Source: Bacteroidales bacterium
Lineage (GTDB): Bacteria; Bacteroidota; Bacteroidia; Bacteroidales; Lentimicrobiaceae
Assembly (NCBI GenBank): GCA_022837485.1
Contig: JALHHH010000017.1
Span: forward strand, 1 to 39,349
DNA: 39,349 nucleotides
Direction: 5' to 3'
A program made the translations under genes and the position numbers. This document shows, piece by piece, positions 15,607 through 23,798 of the stretch; position 1 is the stretch's first letter, and every line of letters begins with the position of its first letter. The notes beneath the pieces are model-generated. The model was given only the letters and a program-made list of their open reading frames with translations, searched no databases and was not told where the DNA came from.

Positions 15607-17148
15607 ATGGAGACACTAATACTCATTCTGGCCGTTGTTGCCGGAATTGTCGCAGGAGGACTTGTTACCAGCACCCTGCTGCGGAAGGCAATCGAAAAAA
15701 AGAGCGAACACATTCTGAAAGATGCAGAAGAAAAGGCCGAAATGGTCAGAAAAGATAAAAATCTGCAGGCAAAAGAAAAGTTCCTCCAGCTTAAAACCGA
15801 TTATGAAAACACTTATCAGGAAAAAAACAAAGAAATACTAAAAAACGAGAACCGGCTAAAACAAAAGGAAGCTACTCTCTCACAAAAGTTTGAAGAACTT
15901 CAGAGAAAACAAAAGGAAGTCAGCGTTATAAAGGACAATCTGAATGCACAGCTTGAGCTTTTAAACAAGAAGCAAACCGATCTGGATAAGTCGCTGAAAC
16001 AACAGGTTGAAAAACTGGAAACAATCTCTGGAATGTCGGGCGAAGAAGCCAGGCAGCAACTGATTGAAGCCTTAAAGGATGAAGCGAAGGCCGAAGCGAT
16101 GGTTCACATAAAGGACATTGTGGAAGAAGCCAAGCTTACTGCCAATACCGAAGCCAAGAAGATCGTAATCGAAACCATTCAGCGCACGGCTGCAGAGCAT
16201 GCCATCGAGAACAGTGTTTCGGTATTCAACATTGAAAGCGAAGAGATCAAGGGGCGCATCATCGGCCGTGAAGGTCGCAACATCCGCACCCTGGAAGCCC
16301 TTACCGGAATAGAAATTGTAATCGACGACTCACCCGACGCCATTATCCTCTCGGGCTTCGATCCCGTACGCCGCGAAATCGCCCGCCTGTCGCTGCACAA
16401 ACTGGTGACCGACGGCCGCATACATCCCGCCCGCATCGAAGAAGTGGTAGCCAAAACCCGCAAACAAATCGAGCAGGAAATCATCGAAACCGGTAAACGC
16501 ACTGCCATCGACCTCGGCATTCACGGACTGCATCCTGAGCTGATCCGTATGATCGGCAAAATGAAGTACCGTTCTTCTTACGGACAGAACCTGCTTCAGC
16601 ACTCCAAGGAGGTTGCCAACCTGTGTGCCACCATGGCTGCCGAACTTGGCCTCAGTCCAAAAAAAGCCAAACGAGCCGGACTGCTGCACGATATTGGCAA
16701 AGTGCCCGACAACGAGCCGGAACTGCCGCATGCAATCCTGGGTATGAAGCTGGCCGAACGATACAAGGAGCCCGCCGACATCTGTAATGCTATTGGCGCC
16801 CACCACGATGAAGTGGAAATGGAAAGCCTGATAGCTCCCATTGTGCAGGTTTGCGACGCCATCTCGGGCGCACGCCCCGGCGCAAGGCGCGAAGTGGTGG
16901 AAGCCTATATCCAAAGGCTTAATCACCTCGAAGAACTGGCCCTCTCCTACCCCGGCGTGGTAAAAACTTACGCTATTCAGGCGGGTCGTGAACTCAGAGT
17001 AATTGTGGGTGCCGATAAGGTCAGCGACGACGAGGCAAACAAAATTTCTTACGACCTGTCGAAGAAAATTCAGGATGAAATGACCTACCCGGGACAGATT
17101 AAGATCACTGTGATCCGCGAAACCAGGGCGATCAGCTTTGCAAAATAA
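15607..17148 (+). CDS. rny: Ribonuclease Y
   Basis: A 513-residue membrane-anchored endoribonuclease that starts decay of mRNAs. The order is one N-terminal transmembrane helix (about 4-24), a long charged coiled coil (to about 200), a KH domain around IKGRIIGREGRNIRTLEA (G216 in the GRIIGREG loop), and an HD domain with H332 and the metal pair H361-D362 in LLHDIGK, then a C-terminal RNase Y domain. The open frame extends to 15535, but that start would lie in the terminator stem of the 6S-like RNA; the ATG at 15607 gives the normal METLILI membrane start. It ends at a strong shared terminator. Confidence 0.95.
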   Translation: METLILILAVVAGIVAGGLVTSTLLRKAIEKKSEHILKDAEEKAEMVRKDKNLQAKEKFLQLKTDYENTYQEKNKEILKNENRLKQKEATLSQKFEELQRKQKEVSVIKDNLNAQLELLNKKQTDLDKSLKQQVEKLETISGMSGEEARQQLIEALKDEAKAEAMVHIKDIVEEAKLTANTEAKKIVIETIQRTAAEHAIENSVSVFNIESEEIKGRIIGREGRNIRTLEALTGIEIVIDDSPDAIILSGFDPVRREIARLSLHKLVTDGRIHPARIEEVVAKTRKQIEQEIIETGKRTAIDLGIHGLHPELIRMIGKMKYRSSYGQNLLQHSKEVANLCATMAAELGLSPKKAKRAGLLHDIGKVPDNEPELPHAILGMKLAERYKEPADICNAIGAHHDEVEMESLIAPIVQVCDAISGARPGARREVVEAYIQRLNHLEELALSYPGVVKTYAIQAGRELRVIVGADKVSDDEANKISYDLSKKIQDEMTYPGQIKITVIRETRAISFAK

Positions 17149-17160
17149 CAGCTGTTGATT

Positions 17161-17208
17161 ATTATAGAAAAAGGATGTTATCGGTTGATAACATCCTTTT
17201 TCTATAAT
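17161..17208. terminator. Bidirectional terminator: perfect 22-bp stem
   Basis: Bases 17161-17182 pair perfectly with 17187-17208 around the loop GGTT. The GC-richer core GGATGTTATC/GATAACATCC is followed by TTTTTCTATAAT on both strands. It sits between the 3' ends of rny (+) and DUF493 (-) and contains the DUF493 stop codon at 17202. Confidence 0.85.
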
Positions 17209-17546
17209 GCAATTATCCCCTCAATAACCGAAGCCTTCCGGTATCTTTCCACAATTTCGGCGGGACTGAGCATCATTTCCTTTACCGTTACCGAAATATA
17301 CTTCCCGCCGGATGAATGGCGGGTAAAAATACGGGCCTCATCGCCAAACAGGCTACGCAACATGGCATAATCGCGGTTTGAATCCGCGATAATAAATTTA
17401 AACATATACACTGCCGGCCAATTACCCCGCCGGGTAAGCCGTTGCTCGAGCAAGCGCAGGAATTCTTCGTTAATCTGTGGGGGCACTTTAGATGTATTTT
17501 GAGAATCTTGTAACGATTTTGCCGTAACTTTCGGCAGCTGAATCAA
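17202..17546 (-). CDS. DUF493 family protein
   Basis: A small ferredoxin-like-fold protein (YbeD type) with a possible regulatory role; no biochemical function is established in Bacteroidota. The conserved core runs from WPAVYMFKFIIADSNRD through FTRHSSGGKYISVTVKEMM and AEIVERYRKASVIEGIIAL at the C-terminus. The start is uncertain: a TTG at 17546 gives 114 residues, while the GTG at 17486 (VPPQINEEFLRLLEQRL) gives 94, closer to the family length. With the GTG start, 78 bases would remain for the divergent purine nucleoside phosphorylase promoter. Confidence 0.8.
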   Translation of the reverse strand: MIQLPKVTAKSLQDSQNTSKVPPQINEEFLRLLEQRLTRRGNWPAVYMFKFIIADSNRDYAMLRSLFGDEARIFTRHSSGGKYISVTVKEMMLSPAEIVERYRKASVIEGIIAL

Positions 17547-17564
17547 GCCAAATTAACTATAAAC

Positions 17565-18374
17565 ATGATACAATTTACCGAAACACTTGACTATTTGAAT
17601 TCACGGGGAATTAAAAATCCGGAAACAGGGATTATTCTCGGCACCGGACTCGGAGATCTTGCCGGGCATATCGATGCAGAAGTTATTATTAACTACGAAG
17701 ACATCCCCAACTTCCCCGTTTCCACAGTAGAAACGCATCGCGGACGCCTTATCTGCGGAATGCTGAGTGGGAAAAAAGTTCTTGCTTTGCAGGGGCGTTT
17801 CCATTACTACGAAGGTTACAGCATGCAACAGATCGTTCTCCCAGTAAGGATTATGAAACTGCTGGGGGTGTCGGCCGTTTTACTTTCGAATGCTGCGGGT
17901 GGTATCAACCTGAGTATGGCTAAGGGCAGTCTTATGCTGATCGACGACCACATCAATCTGCTTCCCGCCAATCCGCTTACCGGCAAAAACCACGAAGGAC
18001 TGGGTACGCGCTTTCCCGACATGAGCCGGCCCTACAATCCCTCACTCAATGCCTTGTTCGAAAAAGCAGCAGAAGAAGAAGGCATTGAGCTTCACACCGG
18101 TGTTTATGCTGCCGTTGCCGGACCCAATCTGGAAACCAGGGCCGAATACCGGTTTCTGCGAACCATCGGTGCCGACGCGGTGGGTATGTCGACCGTTCCT
18201 GAAGTGATCGCCTGCAACCATATGAGACTGCCATGTGCAGCCGTTAGTGTGATTACCGACGAATGCGACCCCGACAACCTTGCCCCTGCCAACATCAGCG
18301 ATATTATTGACACCGCTGCCATGGCGGAAAAATCGCTGACACGGCTGTTTAAAAATGTAATTGGGAACATATAG
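17565..18374 (+). CDS. punA: Purine nucleoside phosphorylase, trimeric PNP-I type
   Basis: A 269-residue enzyme that splits purine nucleosides with phosphate into base and ribose-1-phosphate for salvage. The phosphate loop GTGLGDL (26-32), the Q-GRFHYYEG segment (76-84), SNAAGGIN (108-115) and VAGPNLETRAEY (184-195) with the base-site Glu E190 are all present, as is GMSTVPEVI. The residue matching human Asn243, which recognises 6-oxopurines, is Asp232 in VSVITDECD. Spacing between E190 and D232 is 42, the same as human E201 to N243. This may broaden or shift base preference to 6-aminopurines. It diverges from DUF493 and converges on DUF58. Confidence 0.93.
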   Translation: MIQFTETLDYLNSRGIKNPETGIILGTGLGDLAGHIDAEVIINYEDIPNFPVSTVETHRGRLICGMLSGKKVLALQGRFHYYEGYSMQQIVLPVRIMKLLGVSAVLLSNAAGGINLSMAKGSLMLIDDHINLLPANPLTGKNHEGLGTRFPDMSRPYNPSLNALFEKAAEEEGIELHTGVYAAVAGPNLETRAEYRFLRTIGADAVGMSTVPEVIACNHMRLPCAAVSVITDECDPDNLAPANISDIIDTAAMAEKSLTRLFKNVIGNI

Positions 18375-18417
18375 AAAAGGGACACGGAAGGCGGTTTTCT
18401 GCGTTTGACGGCTATCA

Positions 18418-19353
18418 TCAGTGCATTTTCACGCGCTTAAGAAGATATGGCAGCAATACCTGCTTGTAGCCCAGGTTGATATCTGCTTCCACCAGATCGA
18501 TGTGATATTGTGCACAACGAAGGTAAAGTTCCGAATTAAAGGCATTCATCCGATCGCGATAACCGGCTCTGACTTCGTTGGGTTGTATCTTCACCTCTTC
18601 CCCGGTTTCCATATCGATGAAACGATACGGTTTGTTATCGAAGGCAAAGTCCATTTCATGCTTCCTGTCGGCCACATGAAACAGTATTACCTCATGTTTA
18701 TTGTGTTTGAGGTGCTGCAGGGCAGGGAACAACTCATTGCCCGATGCGTCGCTGTCGAGCATATCGCTGAAGATTACAACCAGCGAGCGTTTATGAATAT
18801 TATCGGCGATCTGGTGCAGAGCAGATGCTGCCGATGTTGTTTGTCCAGATTTGAGTTCGGGGGTATTCAGCAGATGTTCAAGCGCAGCATAGATACGTTT
18901 GAGATGCACCGGATTGGAGTGAGCTCCGGTATGAAGATTAATATTATCGGTGAAAACACTGAGTCCGGCAGCATCGCGCTGCCTGCGCAACAGGTGCATG
19001 ATGGCGGCGGCAGCATAAACCGAGAAGGTCATTTTATCGGGCTTATCGATGGTCGGCTTTTCGATAAGCGGAAAGTACATGGAAGAAGATCCGTCGATTA
19101 CGATCTGGCACCGCAGATTGGTCTCTTCCTCAAATTTTTTCACGTATAAGCGATCGGTGCGGCCGTATAACTTCCAGTCGATGTGTTTCACCGATTCACC
19201 CTGATTGTAAAGGCGGTGTTCGGCAAACTCAACCGAAAATCCATGAAAGGGGCTTTTATGAAGTCCGGTAATAAAGCCTTCCACTACCTGCCGTGCCAGC
19301 AACTCGAGCGGGCTAAGGTCTTCAAATCCGGACGGGTCGATCCTTACTGGCAT
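18418..19353 (-). CDS. DUF58 domain protein with vWA-like fold
   Basis: A 311-residue protein. The N-terminal DUF58 part includes FAEHRLYNQGESVKHIDWKLYGRTDRLYVKKFEEE, cited here only as the GESVKHIDWKLYGRT motif (52-66). It is followed by a vWA-like domain with the MIDAS-type DGSSSM (D87, S89, S91), so metal binding is likely. Family members usually work with a MoxR-type AAA+ ATPase in envelope or protein-complex maturation; no MoxR gene is in the window. It follows trxA and dnaE on the same strand, an order often seen in Bacteroidota, but a strong terminator separates it from trxA. Confidence 0.88.
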   Translation of the reverse strand: MPVRIDPSGFEDLSPLELLARQVVEGFITGLHKSPFHGFSVEFAEHRLYNQGESVKHIDWKLYGRTDRLYVKKFEEETNLRCQIVIDGSSSMYFPLIEKPTIDKPDKMTFSVYAAAAIMHLLRRQRDAAGLSVFTDNINLHTGAHSNPVHLKRIYAALEHLLNTPELKSGQTTSAASALHQIADNIHKRSLVVIFSDMLDSDASGNELFPALQHLKHNKHEVILFHVADRKHEMDFAFDNKPYRFIDMETGEEVKIQPNEVRAGYRDRMNAFNSELYLRCAQYHIDLVEADINLGYKQVLLPYLLKRVKMH

Positions 19354-19370
19354 TCTTTGAGGTACTTGTT

Positions 19371-19410
19371 AAAAAAATCCGGGACACAATTCTGGTTTTT
19401 GTATCCCGGA
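19371..19410 (-). terminator. Intrinsic terminator of trxA
   Basis: On the minus strand an 11-bp stem with one mismatch (19400-19410 with 19378-19388, core TCCGGGA/TCCCGGA) is followed at once by seven T (19371-19377). It lies 17 bases after the trxA stop and its T-run ends 17 bases before the DUF58 start. Confidence 0.8.
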
Positions 19411-19427
19411 CAAAATAACTACATGCA

Positions 19428-19745
19428 TTAGAGCAATTTTTCAAGTTTGGCAACCAGTACGGATTTGGGTACGGCTCCAACCTGTTTATCGGCAACTTCA
19501 CCATTTTTAAAGAACAGGATGGTAGGGATATTCCGGATACCATATCTGGCAGTTGTACCGGGATTGCTGTCAACATCCAGCTTGCCGATCACAGCGCGTC
19601 CTTCGTATTCCTTGCTCATTTCTTCAACCAGGGGGCCAACCATCCGGCAGGGACCACACCATTCGGCCCAAAGGTCAACAATAGCCGGTTTGTCTGATTT
19701 TAACACAAGCTCTTCAAAATTTGCATCTGTCAATTCAATTGCCAT
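19428..19745 (-). CDS. trxA: Thioredoxin
   Basis: A 105-residue cytoplasmic thioredoxin, the general protein disulfide reductase. It starts MAIELTDANFEELV, has the active site WCGPC (C30, C33), the buried Asp in IVDLWAEW, and the cis-Pro in IRNIPTILFF. The frame is open to 19829, but that longer start would lie upstream of a TATCTTTG -7 box; 19745 is the standard start. It is between dnaE and DUF58, with its own promoter and terminator. Confidence 0.95.
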   Translation of the reverse strand: MAIELTDANFEELVLKSDKPAIVDLWAEWCGPCRMVGPLVEEMSKEYEGRAVIGKLDVDSNPGTTARYGIRNIPTILFFKNGEVADKQVGAVPKSVLVAKLEKLL

Positions 19746-19784
19746 GATCAATGATATTATTAAGTTTATAATCGGGTGAGGGTT

Positions 19785-19792
19785 CAAAGATA
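19785..19792 (-). promoter_or_regulatory. -7 promoter element of trxA
   Basis: TATCTTTG on the minus strand, about 40 bases before the trxA ATG at 19745. It supports that start and independent transcription from dnaE. No clear -33 box. Confidence 0.45.
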
Positions 19793-19878
19793 ATTGTTTT
19801 TTCCCTGAACGCATTATAAAATCCCGCATCGTTTATCGTGAATAAAATATCCGGTTCCGGGAAGCCAATAAATCAAAC

Positions 19879-19926
19879 CCTGTCCTCAAGTCCCGCTAAA
19901 GCGGTAATATAAGTAATCAGGACAGG
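19879..19926 (-). terminator. Possible dnaE terminator (branched inverted repeat)
   Basis: CCTGTCCT (19879-19886) and AGGACAGG (19919-19926) form an 8-bp outer stem, with an inner CCGC-TAAA-GCGG hairpin at 19893-19904. The outer arm overlaps the dnaE stop. The sequence that follows on the minus strand is only moderately T-rich, so terminator function is uncertain. Confidence 0.35.
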
Positions 19927-22900
19927 TAAATTTCCACTTCCCGCAAAGGTTTACACTTCTCAACGAGCAATCCGGGATCAATGCGCAAGCGGGATGGCAG
20001 TTTAACTGAAATCCGGTTAACATCATCGGTTACAACTACCTCAAACGGAACATTACCTCTGGAAGATCCCACCGAAGCAGTCAGGCGTTCAACCAATTCA
20101 TCGGTAAGATTTTGCAGAGGAATCTGCAGAGAAACGTGATGGGTCAGTTTCACTACAGCCTCGGCAAGTAAATTCATAGCCGATATTTTAAATTCGAAAA
20201 GTTCGGAGTCGCGGAAGCGCTTTTGAACGGTACCCGTCAGCAGGAGCGACATCCCGGGAACGAGCAGGTGTTTATACCGGAGATAATCATCCGAAAACAG
20301 CATCAGCTGAACCGAATCGTTATGATCTTCGATGGTAAAACTTCCATAGAGGGTATTGTTTTTACTCATCCGTTCGTTGGCTGCTGAAACTATGCCGGCC
20401 AGGGAGAGCTGTTTACCATGAAAATGGCGGATGTTCTCCTCGCGCACATCACTAACCTGGTTTTTACAGAAAGAGCTCATTTCGAGACGATAGTCGTCAA
20501 GCGGGTGTCCAGACATATAAAAACCGGTAACCTCCTTTTCTTCTTTCAGCTGTTCGAAGTTATTCCAGGGGTCGCATTCCGGCATTTCGATATCGGGCAT
20601 ATCCACTTCCGATTCACCACCGAAAAGGCTTGCCTGCATTCCCAGCTTACGGGCCTGATGTTCCGAGGCGTGTCTCAGTACTTTTTCAAGAAACGTCGGG
20701 TTGTCGGGATTTTCCTGATAGAAATACTGTGCCCGGTGCGAATTGCTGAACGTATCGAAAGCTCCGGCTTTGGCAAGCGCTTCGAGGCTGCGGCGGTTGA
20801 TGGTCCTCAGGTTTACCCTTAGCGTCAGATCAAAAATATCTTTAAACGGTCCGTTTGCATTCCTTTCTTCAATGATAGCATTCACTGCATTTTCGCCTAC
20901 TCCTTTCACGGCTCCCATTCCAAAACGAATCTCACCCTTTCTGTTCACGGCGAAATTATAACCCGATTCATTTACATCTGGGCTCAGAACCGGGATTCCC
21001 ATTCGTCTGGTTTCGTCGATAAAAAAGGTAATCTTCTTTATATCGCTCAGGTTATGCGTAAGTACTGCAGCCATATATTCGGCCGGATAGTGTGCTTTCA
21101 GGTAGGCCGTTTGAAATGCAACGAAGGCATAACAGGTAGAGTGTGACTTATTAAATGCGTAGGCTGCAAAAGCCTCCCAGTCGGTCCATACTTTTTCGCA
21201 GGCTTTCAGGTCGAGGTTATTCTTTTTACACCCTTCCATGAATTTCCCCTTCTTCTCATCCAGGGTTTTGCGATCCTTTTTCCCCATGGCTTTACGCAGT
21301 GTATCGGCATCTCCTTTTGTAAAACCGGCAAGTTTCTGCGAAAGCAGCATTACCTGCTCCTGATAAACGGTAATTCCGTATGTTTCCTCCAGATATTCCT
21401 GCATTTCTGCAAGATCGTAGCTTACCTTTTCGCGGCCGAATTTCCTGTTGATGAAGTTCGGAATATACTCCATAGGGCCGGGCCGGTACAAAGCATTCAT
21501 TGCGATAAGGTCTTCAAACTTATCTGGTTTCAGTTCTCTGAGATGCTTCTGCATTCCGGCCGACTCAAACTGGAACGTTCCGTTGGTTTCGCCTCTCTGA
21601 TACAACTCAAAGGTTCGCGGATCATCCAGCGGAACATCGTCGATATTCAGCCTTACACCGTGGTTCTGCTCGATAAGAACCAGTGCATCGCGAATAATTG
21701 TAAGTGTTTTAAGTCCTAAGAAATCCATCTTTATTACTCCGGCATTTTCGATTTCTTTTCCTTCAAACTGAGTGATCAGTAAATCGGTTTCCTTTGAAGT
21801 ATGAACCGGAATAATATCGGTCAGATCGGTCGGAGCAATGATGATTCCGGCAGCATGAATGCCAGTACTTCTGACGGAACCTTCAAGCTTTACTGCCTCC
21901 TGTAGCACCTCTGCCTGCAAGTCTTTTCCGGATGCAATGGCCCGCAGTTTCTTAACATCTTCGATATCTTCGGAGACAAGTCCTTCTTTTTCTTTCAGGC
22001 TGCCGGGGCCTTCCAGCGGAGCCTGCATTACCCGTTTCAGTTCTATTCCCGGCCTGTCGGGAACCAGCTTTGCCAGCAAATTCGATTCGTTCAGCGGAAG
22101 ATCAAGCACACGTGCCACGTCCTTGATGGAACTTTTAGCAGCCATGCTTCCGAAGGTAACAATCTGGGCAACCTGATTCCTGCCGTATTTATCCACAACA
22201 TAATCAATCACTTTCTGACGGCCTTCATCGTCGAAATCGGTGTCGATATCGGGCATGCTCTTACGGTCGGGATTCAAAAAGCGCTCGAACAGCAGGTTAT
22301 ATTTTACCGGGTCGATGCTCGTAATACCAATGCAATAAGCCACGACAGACCCGGCAGCCGAACCTCTTCCCGGTCCGATAAAAACGCCCAGATCACGGCC
22401 GGCTTTGATAAAGTCGGAAACAATCAGAAAATAACCGGTAAAACCCATCTGCCGTATAACTCCCAGCTCAAATTCGATACGTTCTTTTACTTCCGTCTTT
22501 ATATCGCCGTATCGCTGACGCGCGCCGGAATACGTCAGGTGATGAAGATATTCGAACTGGTCTGTATACCCTTGCGGAAGGGCAAAATGCGGAAGCATGA
22601 TGTCCTTCTTCAGGTTCAAAAGCTCTACCTTGCCGGCGATATCGCTGGTATTATCGATTGCCTCGGGTATGTCGTGAAACAGATCCGACATCTCCCGCGT
22701 GGTTTTAAAGAAAAACTGATCATTGTAAAAAGCAAACCGTTTCCCGCGTATCGAGGAGTCCTCGTCGTTATAGTCCCTGTTGGTCGGAGTACTCTTTTTT
22801 TCACCCGTATTCACGCAAAGCAGGATATCGTGGGCTTCGTAAAAATCCTGTTCTACGTAATGGGTATCGTTGGTGGCAATGATTTTAACGTTATACTTCC

Positions 22901-23507
22901 GGGCAAACCGGATAAGCACTTCATTGACTTTATCCTGCTCAGGAATTCCGTGACGCTGCAGTTCGACGTAATAATCCTCACCAAAGAGGTCAAGCCACCA
23001 TTTAAACAAGCGTTCCCCCTCCTCTTCCCCTTTGTTCATTATAGCCCGGGGCACTTCAGCTGCAAGACAGCAGGTGGTAGCAATAAGCCCCTTATGATGA
23101 CGAAGAAGCAGATCCTTGTCGATACGCGGATACTTACTGTAAAAACCCTCCATGTATCCGAGCGAGCAAAGCTTTACAAGGTTGTTATACCCTTCCTGAT
23201 TTTTTGCTAGCAGGAGCTGGTGAAACCGCATATCCTTCAGGTCGCGTGTAAACTGCTTGCGATGCCTGTCTTCAACCATATAAAACTCACACCCCACTAT
23301 TGGCTTTATTACCGGAGGCTCTCCTTTTCGGTTGTACTTTTCGGCTTCGGCAACAAACTTGAAAACCCCGAACATATTGCCGTGATCGGTCAGGGCAATG
23401 GCCGGCATTTTATCCTCAACTGCCTTTTTATACATTTGTCCGATCTCGGCGGCACCGTCGAGAATAGAATATTTGGAATGAACGTGCAGGTGTGTAAACT
23501 GACTCAT
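19917..23507 (-). CDS. dnaE: DNA polymerase III alpha subunit
   Basis: The replicative polymerase, 1196 residues, full length. The N-terminal PHP domain begins FTHLHVHSKYSILDG with the HxH metal ligands H8 and H10 and continues with LTDHGNMFG. The polymerase core has the catalytic Asp pair D420 and D422 in PDIDTDF and the third acidic residue in KMDFLGL. The GPGRGSAAGS motif precedes them. A helix-hairpin-helix (AVKGVGENAV) and an OB-fold (QLSLAGIVSAANERMS) follow toward the C-terminus, then the tau-binding end. Architecture is that of DnaE1. It diverges from the AsmA/GT51 gene across a 290-base gap. Confidence 0.97.
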   Translation of the reverse strand: MSQFTHLHVHSKYSILDGAAEIGQMYKKAVEDKMPAIALTDHGNMFGVFKFVAEAEKYNRKGEPPVIKPIVGCEFYMVEDRHRKQFTRDLKDMRFHQLLLAKNQEGYNNLVKLCSLGYMEGFYSKYPRIDKDLLLRHHKGLIATTCCLAAEVPRAIMNKGEEEGERLFKWWLDLFGEDYYVELQRHGIPEQDKVNEVLIRFARKYNVKIIATNDTHYVEQDFYEAHDILLCVNTGEKKSTPTNRDYNDEDSSIRGKRFAFYNDQFFFKTTREMSDLFHDIPEAIDNTSDIAGKVELLNLKKDIMLPHFALPQGYTDQFEYLHHLTYSGARQRYGDIKTEVKERIEFELGVIRQMGFTGYFLIVSDFIKAGRDLGVFIGPGRGSAAGSVVAYCIGITSIDPVKYNLLFERFLNPDRKSMPDIDTDFDDEGRQKVIDYVVDKYGRNQVAQIVTFGSMAAKSSIKDVARVLDLPLNESNLLAKLVPDRPGIELKRVMQAPLEGPGSLKEKEGLVSEDIEDVKKLRAIASGKDLQAEVLQEAVKLEGSVRSTGIHAAGIIIAPTDLTDIIPVHTSKETDLLITQFEGKEIENAGVIKMDFLGLKTLTIIRDALVLIEQNHGVRLNIDDVPLDDPRTFELYQRGETNGTFQFESAGMQKHLRELKPDKFEDLIAMNALYRPGPMEYIPNFINRKFGREKVSYDLAEMQEYLEETYGITVYQEQVMLLSQKLAGFTKGDADTLRKAMGKKDRKTLDEKKGKFMEGCKKNNLDLKACEKVWTDWEAFAAYAFNKSHSTCYAFVAFQTAYLKAHYPAEYMAAVLTHNLSDIKKITFFIDETRRMGIPVLSPDVNESGYNFAVNRKGEIRFGMGAVKGVGENAVNAIIEERNANGPFKDIFDLTLRVNLRTINRRSLEALAKAGAFDTFSNSHRAQYFYQENPDNPTFLEKVLRHASEHQARKLGMQASLFGGESEVDMPDIEMPECDPWNNFEQLKEEKEVTGFYMSGHPLDDYRLEMSSFCKNQVSDVREENIRHFHGKQLSLAGIVSAANERMSKNNTLYGSFTIEDHNDSVQLMLFSDDYLRYKHLLVPGMSLLLTGTVQKRFRDSELFEFKISAMNLLAEAVVKLTHHVSLQIPLQNLTDELVERLTASVGSSRGNVPFEVVVTDDVNRISVKLPSRLRIDPGLLVEKCKPLREVEIYLS

Positions 23508-23768
23508 AAAAAAATCTCAATCAGGCAGTTAAAATACCCGACAAATTAAAAATGAAAAACCGGCAGGATTTACGTTCCGGAGAATGACCGCTTCGGTACG
23601 GGAATATTGGAACATCCTGAAACAACAGGGTAAAATTAAACAAAAGGCCGGAGGGGACAGCTGGTGTTAATAAGTTTTTGGCAACACCTGCCGGCAACTT
23701 CTCCCAAGTCTCCGGAAATGAAGATACTCTCCTTTTGCGTCTTTTCTCCGGCACAGGAACAAACACCG

Positions 23769-23776
23769 TATCTTTG
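23769..23776 (+). promoter_or_regulatory. -7 promoter element of the AsmA/GT51 gene
   Basis: TATCTTTG, 22 bases before the ATG at 23799. It supports that start rather than the in-frame codon at 23664, which would lie upstream of the promoter. Confidence 0.45.
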
Positions 23777-23798
23777 CGAAACAGTAAACCAGGCCCAA

